Positions 17,377-27,435 of a DNA stretch of 64,000 nt are shown piece after piece (within the stretch, counting starts at the first letter, position 1; each line of letters opens with the position of its first letter). The stretch comes from JAHDFB01 sp965658745 (GTDB lineage Bacteria > Bacteroidota > Bacteroidia > Chitinophagales > Saprospiraceae). The position numbers and the translations under genes are program-made. Under the pieces are notes generated by a model that saw only the letters and a program-made list of their open reading frames with translations, made no database searches and had not been told where the DNA came from. The DNA lies in the NCBI GenBank assembly GCA_965658745.1, contig CBFHTK010000002.1:460829-524828 (forward strand), read 5' to 3'.

Positions 17377-18642
17377 ATGCTGTATTACTTATTTGAATTT
17401 TTAGAAAAAAAGTATGAGCTCGGAGGAGCTGGACTTTTTCAATATATATCATTTCGATCTGCTTTAGCAATGGTTTTATCCATGCTGGTAACCTTAATTT
17501 TTGGTAAGCGGATCATACGTTCTTTGAGGAATTTACAAGTAGGTGAAAGCGTACGAGATTTAGGTTTGGATGGACAAAAGGAGAAAGAAGGTACACCCAC
17601 TATGGGCGGACTCTTGATCATTATGTCACTCTTGATACCAGTGTTCTTGTTTACTAAGCTTCACAATATTTATATTCAACTTCTAGTGCTGTCCACCATA
17701 TGGATGGCCTCTATTGGTTTTCTAGACGATTATATCAAAGTTTTTAAGAAGAACAAGCAGGGCTTAGCTGGAAAGTTTAAAGTGGTTGGACAAGTGGGAT
17801 TAGGTTTGATTGTCGCACTTACGATGCTTTTACACGAAGATATCGTAGTTCGAGTTCCACATGCCGAAGCAGTTGCCAAAGGGTATGAAATTGTGACGAC
17901 TTTTGACGTTGAATATCCAACTGTCAATGCTGAGAAGAGGCTTGAGAAAATGGCATACGTTAAGTCATCTCTGACGAACGTCCCATTCGTGAAAGGAAAT
18001 GTATTTGCTTACAGTTCGCTTTTGGGATTTTTGGGAGATAACAAGGAAGCATTTTTGTGGATACTTTTTATACCACTGGTGATTTTCATCGTTACTGCGG
18101 TATCAAATGCCGCTAATCTCACGGATGGAATAGATGGTTTAGCAACTGGGATATCCGCAATTGTAGTGGCTGCGCTTGGAATAATGGCTTATGTATCAGG
18201 GAACACTGTGATTTCTGACTATCTGAATGTACTATACATTCCGTACACCGGAGAAATGGTGGTTTTTGCAGCTGCATTCTTGGGTGCTTGTATTGGCTTT
18301 TTATGGTTCAATACTTTTCCCGCGAAGGTGTTCATGGGAGATACAGGAAGTCTTACAATAGGTGGTATCATCGGTGCATTTGCCATATTGATAAGAAAAG
18401 AACTCTTGATTCCAATTCTATGTGGAATTTTCTTCATAGAGACATTAAGTGTGATTTTACAGGTGTCGTATTTCAAGTATACAAAGAGAAAAAGTGGCGA
18501 GGGTAAGCGGATATTTCTGATGTCTCCTTTACACCACCATTATCAGAAGAAAGGAGTTCATGAAGCACAGATTGTAGTGCGTTTTTGGATAGTTGGTATA
18601 CTTCTAGCTGTTTTGGCAATCATTACATTAAAGCTACGCTAG
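17377..18642 (+). CDS. mraY: Phospho-N-acetylmuramoyl-pentapeptide transferase MraY
   Basis: The 421-residue polytopic protein (about ten membrane segments) has the family signatures GTPTMGGLLI, DDYIKVFKKNKQGLAGKFK, NAANLTDGIDGLATG, FMGDTGSL and a histidine-rich SPLHHHYQKKG loop. It transfers phospho-MurNAc-pentapeptide to undecaprenyl phosphate to make lipid I. It is longer than proteobacterial MraY (about 360) because of an insertion of about 60 residues near positions 150-210 (DIVVRVPHAEAVAKGYE...), a length seen in Bacteroidota. murD starts 1 bp after its stop. Confidence 0.96.
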   Translation: MLYYLFEFLEKKYELGGAGLFQYISFRSALAMVLSMLVTLIFGKRIIRSLRNLQVGESVRDLGLDGQKEKEGTPTMGGLLIIMSLLIPVFLFTKLHNIYIQLLVLSTIWMASIGFLDDYIKVFKKNKQGLAGKFKVVGQVGLGLIVALTMLLHEDIVVRVPHAEAVAKGYEIVTTFDVEYPTVNAEKRLEKMAYVKSSLTNVPFVKGNVFAYSSLLGFLGDNKEAFLWILFIPLVIFIVTAVSNAANLTDGIDGLATGISAIVVAALGIMAYVSGNTVISDYLNVLYIPYTGEMVVFAAAFLGACIGFLWFNTFPAKVFMGDTGSLTIGGIIGAFAILIRKELLIPILCGIFFIETLSVILQVSYFKYTKRKSGEGKRIFLMSPLHHHYQKKGVHEAQIVVRFWIVGILLAVLAIITLKLR

Positions 18643-18643
18643 C

Positions 18644-19966
18644 ATGAAGAGCTTAGTTGTACTTGGTGCTGGTGAAAGTGGGGTAGGAGCTGCACTTTTG
18701 GGTAAGTCTAAAGGATATAAAGTTTTTGTATCGGATGGCTCCAAAATAGCGGATCAGTTTCGTCAAGAATTGATTGACGCAAGTATAGATTTTGAAGAAG
18801 AAGGACATACTATAGAAAAAATAAAGGGAGCTGATGTTTTAATAAAAAGCCCTGGAATACCTGATGATGTAGCGCTGATTAAAGAATTAGTAGCTTTTGG
18901 ACTTGATCCAATTTCAGAAATTGAGTTTGCATTTCAATATAATAGTACTAAGATCATTGCTATTACTGGTTCCAATGGAAAGACCACTACAACTGCCTTG
19001 ATACATCATTTGATAGAAGGTAGTAATATAGAATCTAAAATTGGAGGTAATTACGGAATTAGCTTTGCAAGACTTTTGCTAGGAGAAGATACGCCAGATA
19101 TATTCGTTCTTGAGATTTCAAGTTTTCAGCTTGATGGAATAAGGACTTTCAGACCAGATGTGAGTTTGATATTGAATATAACCCCTGACCATTTGGATCG
19201 CTATGAGTATAAAATGGAATTATATGCTGCCTCGAAGTTTCGAATAGCACTGAATCAGCGTCAACCTGATTTGCTAATCCTAAATCAAGATCAGCAAATC
19301 TGTAATGAAGGTAATCACAAGATGTTGACAGAACGGAAAGGTGATATACCATTTATTAGACAAGTGTCACCCGGGAGAGTGATTTCAACGATTGACAATT
19401 TTAGTCAAACAGAGTTTGTTGAAATTGAGAATCCTGTTTTGCAAAGTGTGCATAATTTGTACAATGCGCAATGTGCAATACTAGCTGCTGAATATGTAGG
19501 AGTTCCATTGGATCACATAAGAAAGCAATTAGAAAGCTTTGAAGGGATGGAGCATCGCATGGAAATTGTGCGTAAGAAGGATGGAGTGCTTTTCATCAAT
19601 GATACCAAAGCGACAAATGTTGATGCAACATTACAAGCATTGAGATCAATGGATGATCGGGTTATATGGATTGTAGGAGGAACTGATAAAGGAAATGAGT
19701 ACGATCAACTGGTACCACTTGTAAAGACTTTAGTAAAGGGCATGATTTGCCTAGGAATAGATAATGAAAACATAAAGGCAGCATTCGAAGGAATAGTGCC
19801 ACATATAGAAGAAACAAGAGATGTAAATCAAGCAGTGCAATCGGCTTTTCGACTGGCTGAAGGAGGAGGAGTAGTTTTACTCAGCCCCGCTTGCGCAAGT
19901 TTTGATTTATTTAAAAATTATATTGATCGAGGTAATCAGTTTAAAGCTGCCGTTCAAGCACTCTAA
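18644..19966 (+). CDS. murD: UDP-N-acetylmuramoylalanine-D-glutamate ligase MurD
   Basis: The 440-residue protein has an N-terminal Rossmann domain (LVVLGAGESGVGAALLG), the central ATPase loop ITGSNGKTTTT (about residues 106-116), NITPDHLDRY and a C-terminal domain with INDTKATNVDAT and LLSPACASFD. It adds D-Glu to UDP-MurNAc-L-Ala in the cytoplasm. It sits between mraY and ftsW as in most Bacteroidota clusters, with a 46-bp gap before ftsW. Confidence 0.96.
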   Translation: MKSLVVLGAGESGVGAALLGKSKGYKVFVSDGSKIADQFRQELIDASIDFEEEGHTIEKIKGADVLIKSPGIPDDVALIKELVAFGLDPISEIEFAFQYNSTKIIAITGSNGKTTTTALIHHLIEGSNIESKIGGNYGISFARLLLGEDTPDIFVLEISSFQLDGIRTFRPDVSLILNITPDHLDRYEYKMELYAASKFRIALNQRQPDLLILNQDQQICNEGNHKMLTERKGDIPFIRQVSPGRVISTIDNFSQTEFVEIENPVLQSVHNLYNAQCAILAAEYVGVPLDHIRKQLESFEGMEHRMEIVRKKDGVLFINDTKATNVDATLQALRSMDDRVIWIVGGTDKGNEYDQLVPLVKTLVKGMICLGIDNENIKAAFEGIVPHIEETRDVNQAVQSAFRLAEGGGVVLLSPACASFDLFKNYIDRGNQFKAAVQAL

Positions 19967-20012
19967 GCAATACCTTCGATAGACTAAGACTTAAGAAAAC
20001 TACAGAACAGCT

Positions 20013-21191
20013 ATGTCAGGACTGACGGCAATTGTTAAAGATATTAAAGGTGACAAAGTCATCTGGATGATCGCGCTTATACTATGTATAGCCTCGATCA
20101 TGGCTGTTTATAGCGCAACAAGCAGTATGGTTTACCAGCAAGTTGGAGGTAATTCGGAGAAATATCTGCTTCAACAGCTCATGTTTATTGGGTTAGGTGC
20201 GGTGGTAACATATCTGTGCTACCGGTTTCACTACATGCTTTATGCTAAATTGTCATTTATCATAATTTGTGTCACAGTCCTCGCACTTTTTTACACGAAG
20301 TTTTTCGGTATTGATATTAACGGAGCTACTCGGTGGATCGGAATTCCATGGATCGGCAAAACGATCCAAACTTCAGATCTGGCGAAAATTGGTTTGATCA
20401 TTTACCTTTCTCACTCACTTGCAAAGAAACAAGATCGGATTAAGTCATTTAAAGAAGCATTTCTACCCCTAATTTTTCCCGTTCTACTTGTTTGTGGACT
20501 CATTGTTTCAGATGATTTTTCTACAGCTGCCCTAATCTTTGTGACTTCAATGATGCTTTTGTTTATAGGGCGGGTTGACTTGAAATATATTTTTGCACTT
20601 TTCTTTATTGGAGTAATGGTGTTTATGGCAATTTTCATGCTAGGAAAGTACTTTCCAGATGCTATTAGATCCGCTACATGGGTTTCAAGGTTTAATGAGT
20701 TTTTTACGGAAGGGGGCTGGCAAGTTACTCAATCTAAGATAGCTATTGCTAATGGTGAATTCTTGGGTGTGGGTCCTGGAAATAGTGTCCAAAAGAATTA
20801 TCTACCATACGCATATGCGGATTTTATCTACGCCATAATTTGTGAAGAATACGGATTAGTGGGAGGTTTTATGATCGTTGGATTATATCTGTGGTTGCTG
20901 TTCCGTTGTACGGTAATGGTCACTAAGTGCCCGAAGACCTTTGGAGCTATACTTGCCTACGGGTTATGTCTGAATATTGTAATACAAGCTTTCGCAAATA
21001 TTGCGGTTTCGGTTCATTTAGTTCCTCCGACCGGTTTGACATTGCCACTTGTTAGTATGGGAGGGACGTCTCTCTTATTTACATGTGTATCTCTAGGAAT
21101 TATTTTAAGTGTTAGTCGCTACGTACAGGAAGCACGCATAAAACATACTGCATTAGCAGAAATAGAACAGCTGGATGAAAATACTAATTAG
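20013..21191 (+). CDS. ftsW: Septal peptidoglycan glycosyltransferase FtsW
   Basis: This 392-residue SEDS-family protein has about ten transmembrane helices. Signatures include INGATRWIGIPWIGKTIQTS, SDDFSTAALIF, the GVGPGNSVQKNYLPYAYADFIYAIICEEYG stretch (about residues 252-282) and PPTGLTLPLVSMGGTSLL near the C-terminus. It polymerises lipid II at the septum with FtsI. Its last 17 bp overlap the start of murG, indicating translational coupling. Confidence 0.95.
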   Translation: MSGLTAIVKDIKGDKVIWMIALILCIASIMAVYSATSSMVYQQVGGNSEKYLLQQLMFIGLGAVVTYLCYRFHYMLYAKLSFIIICVTVLALFYTKFFGIDINGATRWIGIPWIGKTIQTSDLAKIGLIIYLSHSLAKKQDRIKSFKEAFLPLIFPVLLVCGLIVSDDFSTAALIFVTSMMLLFIGRVDLKYIFALFFIGVMVFMAIFMLGKYFPDAIRSATWVSRFNEFFTEGGWQVTQSKIAIANGEFLGVGPGNSVQKNYLPYAYADFIYAIICEEYGLVGGFMIVGLYLWLLFRCTVMVTKCPKTFGAILAYGLCLNIVIQAFANIAVSVHLVPPTGLTLPLVSMGGTSLLFTCVSLGIILSVSRYVQEARIKHTALAEIEQLDENTN

Positions 21192-22269
21192 CGGTGGAGG
21201 AACAGGCGGGCATATTTATCCCGCAATAGCGATTGCCAATGCGTTGAAAGCAGCGCATCCTGAAGTTGAAATTAAATTTGTTGGCGCTGAAGGGCGAATG
21301 GAAATGGAGAAAGTTCCTATTGCTGGGTATCCAATCGAAGGACTACCAATAGCAGGTTTTCAGAGGAAATTTTCTTGGAAAAATTTCACATTGCCTTTTA
21401 AGATTTTCAAAAGCATGCAGAAGGCTTCAAAAATCGTTAAGCGATTTCGGCCTGATGTTGTCGTAGGAGTAGGAGGTTATGCGAGTGGTCCTACAGTGAG
21501 AGCGGCTCAAAGATTGAAAGTGCCTACAGTTTTGCAGGAGCAAAATTCATACGCTGGAGTAACTAATAAGATTTTAGCTAGAAATGCCGATGCAATCTGT
21601 GTAGCATATGATAATATGGAGCGTTTCTTTCCAGCTGAAAAAATTGTTATAACCGGCAATCCGATTAGAAAGACGATTCATGCTTCAACAATAAAGCAGG
21701 ACGAAGCGGTAAAGTTTTTTGGACTTGATCCAAATAAAAAAACAATACTTCTTTTTGGTGGAAGCCTTGGTGCAAGAACCTTGAATGAAGTAGTAAAAAG
21801 TAATACAGATCGCTTGCGAAAGCGTGAGGATCTTCAGTTGATTTGGCAAGTAGGAAAGTCAAACTTCAAGAGCTATAAAGACTCTGAGACAACAAAGTTA
21901 GGAAACGTATTTTGCTCAGACTTTATCTATGATATGGATCAAGCCTATGCAGCAGCAGATGTGGTAATTTGTAGAGCAGGAGCATTGACGATATCTGAAT
22001 TGTGTGCAGTTGGTAAAGCCTGTGTTCTTGTACCTTCGCCTCATGTGGCAGAAGATCATCAAACACAAAACGCTAGAGCATTAGTAGATCAACATGCAGC
22101 GCTGATGGTTAAAGATGTTGAGGCGCAGGAAAAACTTCTGGATGAGGCGTTTCACTTGGTCGAGTCGGATCAGATGAGAAAGATATTTGAAAAAGAAATA
22201 AAGAAATTAGGTCGACCAGATGCAGTCGATAAAATTGTAAAAATAATAGTAGGTGTTATCAAACGATAA
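21175..22269 (+). CDS. murG: UDP-N-acetylglucosamine-MurNAc-pentapeptide transferase MurG
   Basis: The 364-residue GT-B glycosyltransferase (GT28) starts with the lipid-contacting loop ISGGGTGGHIYPAIAIA, followed by VGVGGYASGPTVRAA, LQEQNSYAGVTNK, FGGSLGARTLN and CRAGALTISELCAVGK (UDP-GlcNAc site). It converts lipid I to lipid II on the inner membrane face. It overlaps ftsW and murC by 17 bp each. Confidence 0.96.
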   Translation: MKILISGGGTGGHIYPAIAIANALKAAHPEVEIKFVGAEGRMEMEKVPIAGYPIEGLPIAGFQRKFSWKNFTLPFKIFKSMQKASKIVKRFRPDVVVGVGGYASGPTVRAAQRLKVPTVLQEQNSYAGVTNKILARNADAICVAYDNMERFFPAEKIVITGNPIRKTIHASTIKQDEAVKFFGLDPNKKTILLFGGSLGARTLNEVVKSNTDRLRKREDLQLIWQVGKSNFKSYKDSETTKLGNVFCSDFIYDMDQAYAAADVVICRAGALTISELCAVGKACVLVPSPHVAEDHQTQNARALVDQHAALMVKDVEAQEKLLDEAFHLVESDQMRKIFEKEIKKLGRPDAVDKIVKIIVGVIKR

Positions 22270-23683
22270 ACATATCAATATCAAAGGGCTTAAACAGGTA
22301 TACTTTCTGGGTATAGGTGGGATAGGTATGAGTGCCCTTGCACGATATTTCAACCTACTTGGTATCAAGGTAAGCGGTTATGATCGCACCGAGACTCCAC
22401 TTACCCGAAATCTCAGCTCGGAGGGAATGGTTATTCATTACGATGAAGACCCGGCATTAATTCCAGATGAGACGGAACTTGTAGTTTATACACCAGCTAT
22501 TCCTGAGTCTCATTCTGAATGGAATGCAATAAGAGAGCTGGAAGTTCCGGTAATGAAAAGAGCAGAAGTACTTGGTCTGATAAGCAGAAATTTCAGAACT
22601 ATTGCTGTTGCTGGTACACACGGTAAGACCAGCACTAGTAGTATGACAAGTTACTTTTTACGTGCGGGAGGAGAACCAGTGAGCGGTTTTCTTGGTGGTA
22701 TTGTGAAGGATTACGATTCCAATTTTGTTTTTGGAAGTAGTGATTGGGTGGTCGTAGAGGCTGACGAGTTTGATCGTTCTTTTATGCATTTGACTCCTGA
22801 GATAGCAGTTCTTTTATCGCTTGATGCTGATCACCTAGATATCTATGGCGATCATCAAGAGATGCTGAAGACTTTTCAGGATTTCACGATGCAAACAAAG
22901 GATGGCGGGATACTTCTCGTTTGTCAAGATATAGTGGAGATGATTGATAAGGATTGGAAGTCTAAATTATTTCAAAAGGGCATAAGAATATTTTCTTTTG
23001 GAGTAAATGAGGGTTGGTTCTCAGCACAGAATGTAAAAGCAATAAATCATAGATTCGAATTCGATTTCTATGAAGGCGATGAATATATAATGCATGCGGG
23101 GCTATCGATGCCTGGTAAGCATAATGCTAGTAATGCAATAGCAGCTTTGAGTGTAGCGAAATTAGTGGGAGCAAATATGGAAGCGTTGGTAGCAGGAGTT
23201 GATTCTTTTCAAGGAATTGATAGAAGGTTTGATTTTCAATACACCTCAGATAAGCTTGTTTACGTCGATGATTACGCGCATCACCCGAGGGAATTGAAAG
23301 CAGCGATAGGAGCTGCTAGAGTGTTGTACCCATCTAGAAAATTAACGGTGATTTTTCAGCCACATTTATACTCTAGAACGAGAGATTTTATAGAAGAGTT
23401 TGCACAGGTGCTTTCTACAGTTGACGAACTTATTTTGATGGATATTTATCCAGCTCGAGAACTACCCCTAGAGGGAGTGAATAGTCAATGGCTACTTTCT
23501 AAGGTTACCTTAGAAAACAGCTATATACTAAATGAGGCTGAGGTGATTAGTTGGGTTGAAGTAAACTTGGACAGCTTGGAAGTCCTCATGACTTTAGGAG
23601 CTGGAAATATTGATCGTATAGTAAAACCTATTAAGGAGATTATCCTTGAAGGATATTCTGAACCAAAAGCTACTAGCGTATGA
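22253..23683 (+). CDS. murC: UDP-N-acetylmuramate-L-alanine ligase MurC
   Basis: The protein is 476 residues. The start is read as GTG at 22253: the next ATG falls inside the nucleotide-binding motif LGIGGIGMSALARYFN, so it would be too late. Mur ligase features are VAGTHGKTSTSSM (about 119-131), ADEFDRSFMHLTP, SLDADHLDIYGD and DDYAHHPRELKAAI. It adds L-Ala to UDP-MurNAc. It overlaps murG by 17 bp and ftsQ by 4 bp. Confidence 0.95.
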   Translation: MLSNDKHINIKGLKQVYFLGIGGIGMSALARYFNLLGIKVSGYDRTETPLTRNLSSEGMVIHYDEDPALIPDETELVVYTPAIPESHSEWNAIRELEVPVMKRAEVLGLISRNFRTIAVAGTHGKTSTSSMTSYFLRAGGEPVSGFLGGIVKDYDSNFVFGSSDWVVVEADEFDRSFMHLTPEIAVLLSLDADHLDIYGDHQEMLKTFQDFTMQTKDGGILLVCQDIVEMIDKDWKSKLFQKGIRIFSFGVNEGWFSAQNVKAINHRFEFDFYEGDEYIMHAGLSMPGKHNASNAIAALSVAKLVGANMEALVAGVDSFQGIDRRFDFQYTSDKLVYVDDYAHHPRELKAAIGAARVLYPSRKLTVIFQPHLYSRTRDFIEEFAQVLSTVDELILMDIYPARELPLEGVNSQWLLSKVTLENSYILNEAEVISWVEVNLDSLEVLMTLGAGNIDRIVKPIKEIILEGYSEPKATSV

Positions 23684-24456
23684 AGTTCCCAAAGAAAAAT
23701 ATGGAGTTCGATTACCGGAAAGTAGTTAGTGTCTGCTTTGCACTGATTTTGCTTATTGTAGGTTACGAGGCGATTCAATACAAAATACAGGATCGATTCA
23801 ATCGATTTGAAATAAAGATTGATCGCAATGGCACGGATAGGGCTTTACTTGATAAAAAGGGTGTGATGAAGGTCATGCGTGAATTTCTTGGATTTGATCC
23901 AGCGGTCTCAAATATCGAAGAAGTGGATTTTAGGGGTTTAGAGGAGAAGCTTGAATCGAACCCTTACGTAGATGAAGCGACAATATATCTCGATGCGAGA
24001 AATAATCTACATGTTTTGATTACCCAGAGAAAGCCCATCGCTAGGTTCAAAACATCTGGAAAAGAGTTCTATATGACGGACGATGGTAATCAGATACCGC
24101 TGAGTAGTTCTGCTACCATGAGAGTGCCAATTGTTACAGGAAATATTGATCATTTATTGATGCAAACGAATGAAAGTAAAATGCTTTACAGAGATCTAGT
24201 TAGCATGCTAACTTATTGTGATCAAGATGAATTTTTGTCTGCATTGATTGAGCAGATTGATATAGACAATAAAGGAGAATTAGTTTGTATTCCAAAAGTT
24301 GGAAAAGAGCAAATCCTCTTTGGTAACCTTTCGGATTACCAAGAAAAACTAGAAAAGCTGAAGAAGTACTATGAGTGGGGGAAGAGTGAAGACGGCTGGA
24401 ATAAATATGCTTATTTGAATCTTGCTTATAAAGACCAAATAGCTTTAGGAAAATAA
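23680..24456 (+). CDS. ftsQ: Cell division protein FtsQ (POTRA domain)
   Basis: The 258-residue bitopic protein has a short cytoplasmic N-terminus, one transmembrane helix (about residues 14-31, VVSVCFALILLIVGYEAI), a divergent POTRA segment (FRGLEEKLESNPYVDEATIYL) and a beta domain (ITQRKPIARFKTSGKEFYMTDDG). These features and its position between murC and ftsA support FtsQ/DivIB. It recruits FtsL and FtsB-type proteins to the septum. The ATGA overlap with murC indicates coupling. An in-frame ATG at 23701 is an alternative start. Confidence 0.9.
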   Translation: MKFPKKNMEFDYRKVVSVCFALILLIVGYEAIQYKIQDRFNRFEIKIDRNGTDRALLDKKGVMKVMREFLGFDPAVSNIEEVDFRGLEEKLESNPYVDEATIYLDARNNLHVLITQRKPIARFKTSGKEFYMTDDGNQIPLSSSATMRVPIVTGNIDHLLMQTNESKMLYRDLVSMLTYCDQDEFLSALIEQIDIDNKGELVCIPKVGKEQILFGNLSDYQEKLEKLKKYYEWGKSEDGWNKYAYLNLAYKDQIALGK

Positions 24457-24488
24457 ATAAACCAAGTTCATTAATAAAAACATTCATT

Positions 24489-25859
24489 ATGAATGAGTTG
24501 AAATTTAAACCATCGGAAATTGTTGTAGCCCTTGATATAGGTACAACGAAAGTATGTGCAATTGCCGGACGCAAGAATCAATACGGTCTTGTAGAAATCC
24601 TCGGTATGGGTAAGGTCAAGTCAGAGGGTGTTTCACGGGGTGTTGTTTCCAATATCAGCAAAACCGTGAAAGCGATTCAAGATGCGATTGACATGGCGGA
24701 AAAGCAAGCGCAAACGAAATTTACTAAAGTATATGTTGGCATAGCTGGTCAGCATATCAAAAGTATCCATCACAATGGCATCTTAATGCGTGAAGACGGA
24801 TTGGAAGAAATCACAATGGGTGACGTAGATCGATTGATCGGGGACATGTATCGACTCGTCCTGCCAGCAGGCGATAAGATTTTGCATGTAATTCCACAAG
24901 AATTTACTGTGGACGAGGAGCAAGATATTATTGATCCTGTGGGAATGAGTGGTGTTTGCTTGCAAGCCAATTTTCATATCATTACTGGTCGTGTAACAGC
25001 GTCTAGAAATATCCAAAGATGCGTTGAGAAAGTTGGACTTGAAGTGGCGGATGTCACTTTGGAACCGATAGCTTCGGCAGCAGCTGTTCTCAGTGATGAG
25101 GAGAAGATGGCTGGCGTTGCCTTAGTTGATATAGGTGGCGGTACAACCGATATTACAATATTCCGAGATGGAATAATTCGTCATACAGCAGTGATCCCAT
25201 TTGGTGGTGCAATAATTACCAATGATATCAAAGAAGGATGTACGGTGATGTTAGATCAGGCAGAAAAACTTAAAGTGCGTTTTGGCTCAGCCTTAGCAGA
25301 AGAAGTTTATAGCAATAGGATTATAACGATTCCTGGCTTGAAAGGACGTGATCCAAAGGAGATATCTGAAAGAAATCTAGCGAAGATAATTCAAGCTAGA
25401 GTTCAAGAAATATTTGACTTTGTAATGTGGGAAATTAAGCGATCAGGATTTGATAGAAAGCTTCTAGGTGGGATTGTCTTGACAGGAGGTGGAGCCCTTT
25501 TGAATAACATTAATTTGTTAGCTGAATATCATACTGGTATGAATGCACGAATTGGTTTGCCAACTGAGCATCTTGCGCACAAGTATGATGGAATGGTTGA
25601 CAGTCCAATCTATTCGACAGGTATCGGATTACTCATCAATGCTATCAAGAACTTGCCTGAACATAACAGTGAGCAAGAAGAAGAGAAAGAGCTTACTACG
25701 TCTGTTGAGGAATCTACGAAAATTGATTCGCAAGTAATTGATTTGGAAGACGAAGAAGATTTTATTCCAAATCCCGAACCTAAGAAGAAAGGCATCTTTA
25801 ATATCATTTTTGATAAAGCAAAAGAACTACTCGAATCAACACCAGATTCAGAATTCTAA
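24489..25859 (+). CDS. ftsA: Cell division protein FtsA
   Basis: The 456-residue actin-like ATPase has VVALDIGTTKVCAIAGRK (phosphate 1), GVALVDIGGGTTDITIF (phosphate 2) and GIVLTGGGALLNNI (adenosine). An acidic linker of about 50 residues precedes a C-terminal amphipathic-type helix (KKKGIFNIIFDKAKELLES), the membrane-targeting sequence that tethers FtsZ. The gap of 32 bp before both ftsA and ftsZ is typical of this cluster. Confidence 0.96.
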   Translation: MNELKFKPSEIVVALDIGTTKVCAIAGRKNQYGLVEILGMGKVKSEGVSRGVVSNISKTVKAIQDAIDMAEKQAQTKFTKVYVGIAGQHIKSIHHNGILMREDGLEEITMGDVDRLIGDMYRLVLPAGDKILHVIPQEFTVDEEQDIIDPVGMSGVCLQANFHIITGRVTASRNIQRCVEKVGLEVADVTLEPIASAAAVLSDEEKMAGVALVDIGGGTTDITIFRDGIIRHTAVIPFGGAIITNDIKEGCTVMLDQAEKLKVRFGSALAEEVYSNRIITIPGLKGRDPKEISERNLAKIIQARVQEIFDFVMWEIKRSGFDRKLLGGIVLTGGGALLNNINLLAEYHTGMNARIGLPTEHLAHKYDGMVDSPIYSTGIGLLINAIKNLPEHNSEQEEEKELTTSVEESTKIDSQVIDLEDEEDFIPNPEPKKKGIFNIIFDKAKELLESTPDSEF

Positions 25860-25891
25860 TCAAATTAATAACAAGCTAAAAGACTATAATC

Positions 25892-27292
25892 ATGACATTT
25901 GATATACCAAAAAAAGAAAAATCTATCATCAAAGTAATTGGTGTTGGTGGCGGCGGAGGAAATGCTGTTGAGTATATGTTTCAACAGGGAATCACAGGTG
26001 TTGACTTCGCAATCTGTAATACGGATCGTCAAGCACTTGAAAAGAATCCAATTGGAGTAAAAATAGGTTTAGGACCTGCATTGACAGATGGCCGAGGAGC
26101 AGGGTCTCGTCCAGAAATTGGAAAGCAAGCCTGCATTGAATCAATTGAAGAAATCAAAGCATTTCTTGAAGATAGCACTAAAATGCTATTTATTACTGCT
26201 GGAATGGGTGGTGGAACTGGAACAGGTGCAGCTCCAATAATAGCAAAAGTTGCAAAAGAACTTGACATACTTACAGTAGGTATTGTAACGCTTCCTTTCA
26301 AGTTTGAAGGAATGGTAAGACAAAGACAAGGACTTGAGGGACTTGAAGAAATGAAAAAATACGTAGACGCGATATTAGTAATTAGTAATGAAAGACTAAT
26401 GACAATCTACGGTGATCTAAAATTATCTGATGCGTTTTCAAATGCCAACGAAATACTATCGACTGCCGCAAAAGGCATTGCAGAAATTATTACAGTTCCA
26501 GGTATTGTGAATGTTGATTTCGAAGATGTCAATACTGTGATGAGAGAGAGTGGGGTAGCACTGATGGGCTTCGCAGAATACAGTGGTGAAAATCGAGCAA
26601 AGAACACAATTCATGACGCCTTGAATTCACCTTTGTTGAAGGATAGTGATATAAGTGGTGCTCAGAATATTCTATTGAATATTTCAACATCTTCTGAGCA
26701 TGAGATTACAATGCTTGAGTTTAGTGAAATTACTGAGTACGTCCAAGAAGAGGCAGGAAGAGGAACAAATATGATCTGGGGACATTGTATTGATGAGAGT
26801 TGCGGAGATCGTATGAGAATTACACTGATTGCAACAGGTTTCATGGAGGAGAACAAGAATATAACCAAGCCTAAATCTAGTAAAGTAGTTGTTTCACTAG
26901 ATGAGGAAATGGAGGAACTAGATGGTTTTTCAATTTCGCAAAGTACTGAAAGCTCTAATACCGTTGAGTTTGAAGATTTTTCTTTCACTCACCTTTATGA
27001 AGAACCAGCTAGAAGAGAAGAACCAGCACCTGTACGCTCTAGACAAGTAGAGCCTGCATCAACTCTGTATAAATCTACTACAGCTGAGCCGAGAGATCTA
27101 AGATCTTTGGATGATCCAAAAACAATACAAGAGTATGAAAAAAGACCGGCATATGATAGGTTGAATATATCCTTGGATGATGTTTCTGAAGCTTCAGCCT
27201 CTCAGGATTTCAAAAATGTGATTTCTATCGATGACGATAGCTATCCTACCTTGAATCGAGAAAATTCATATATAAACAAAAAGCAAGATTAG
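25892..27292 (+). CDS. ftsZ: Cell division GTPase FtsZ
   Basis: The 466-residue tubulin homologue has GVGGGGGNAVEYM near the N-terminus, the GTP-binding T4 loop GMGGGTGTGAAP (about residues 104-115) and the T7 catalytic loop NVDFEDV (about 208-214). A disordered linker of about 120 residues follows. The C-terminal end (YPTLNRENSYINKKQD) is only a loose match to the usual PxFLR-type peptide that binds FtsA. It assembles the Z-ring. It is the last gene of the cluster, followed by a strong terminator. Confidence 0.97.
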   Translation: MTFDIPKKEKSIIKVIGVGGGGGNAVEYMFQQGITGVDFAICNTDRQALEKNPIGVKIGLGPALTDGRGAGSRPEIGKQACIESIEEIKAFLEDSTKMLFITAGMGGGTGTGAAPIIAKVAKELDILTVGIVTLPFKFEGMVRQRQGLEGLEEMKKYVDAILVISNERLMTIYGDLKLSDAFSNANEILSTAAKGIAEIITVPGIVNVDFEDVNTVMRESGVALMGFAEYSGENRAKNTIHDALNSPLLKDSDISGAQNILLNISTSSEHEITMLEFSEITEYVQEEAGRGTNMIWGHCIDESCGDRMRITLIATGFMEENKNITKPKSSKVVVSLDEEMEELDGFSISQSTESSNTVEFEDFSFTHLYEEPARREEPAPVRSRQVEPASTLYKSTTAEPRDLRSLDDPKTIQEYEKRPAYDRLNISLDDVSEASASQDFKNVISIDDDSYPTLNRENSYINKKQD

Positions 27293-27405
27293 AGCTTAAT
27301 TTCCTTAATACAGCATTACAGTTGTATCGAGGTTTAGCTGTTATCATGTCAAGATAATTTCGTCTATTTTTAATTTCATATCTACTTATGAAATTGGTTT
27401 ATTGT

Positions 27406-27435
27406 TGCCCCGGCTCCCCGCTGGGGCATTTTTTT
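27406..27435 (+). terminator. Intrinsic terminator of the dcw cluster
   Basis: A 9-bp GC-rich stem (27406-27414 with 27420-27428, one G-U pair), a 5-nt loop and seven T follow the ftsZ stop by about 110 bp. This is the strongest intrinsic terminator in the first half of the window. Confidence 0.88.
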
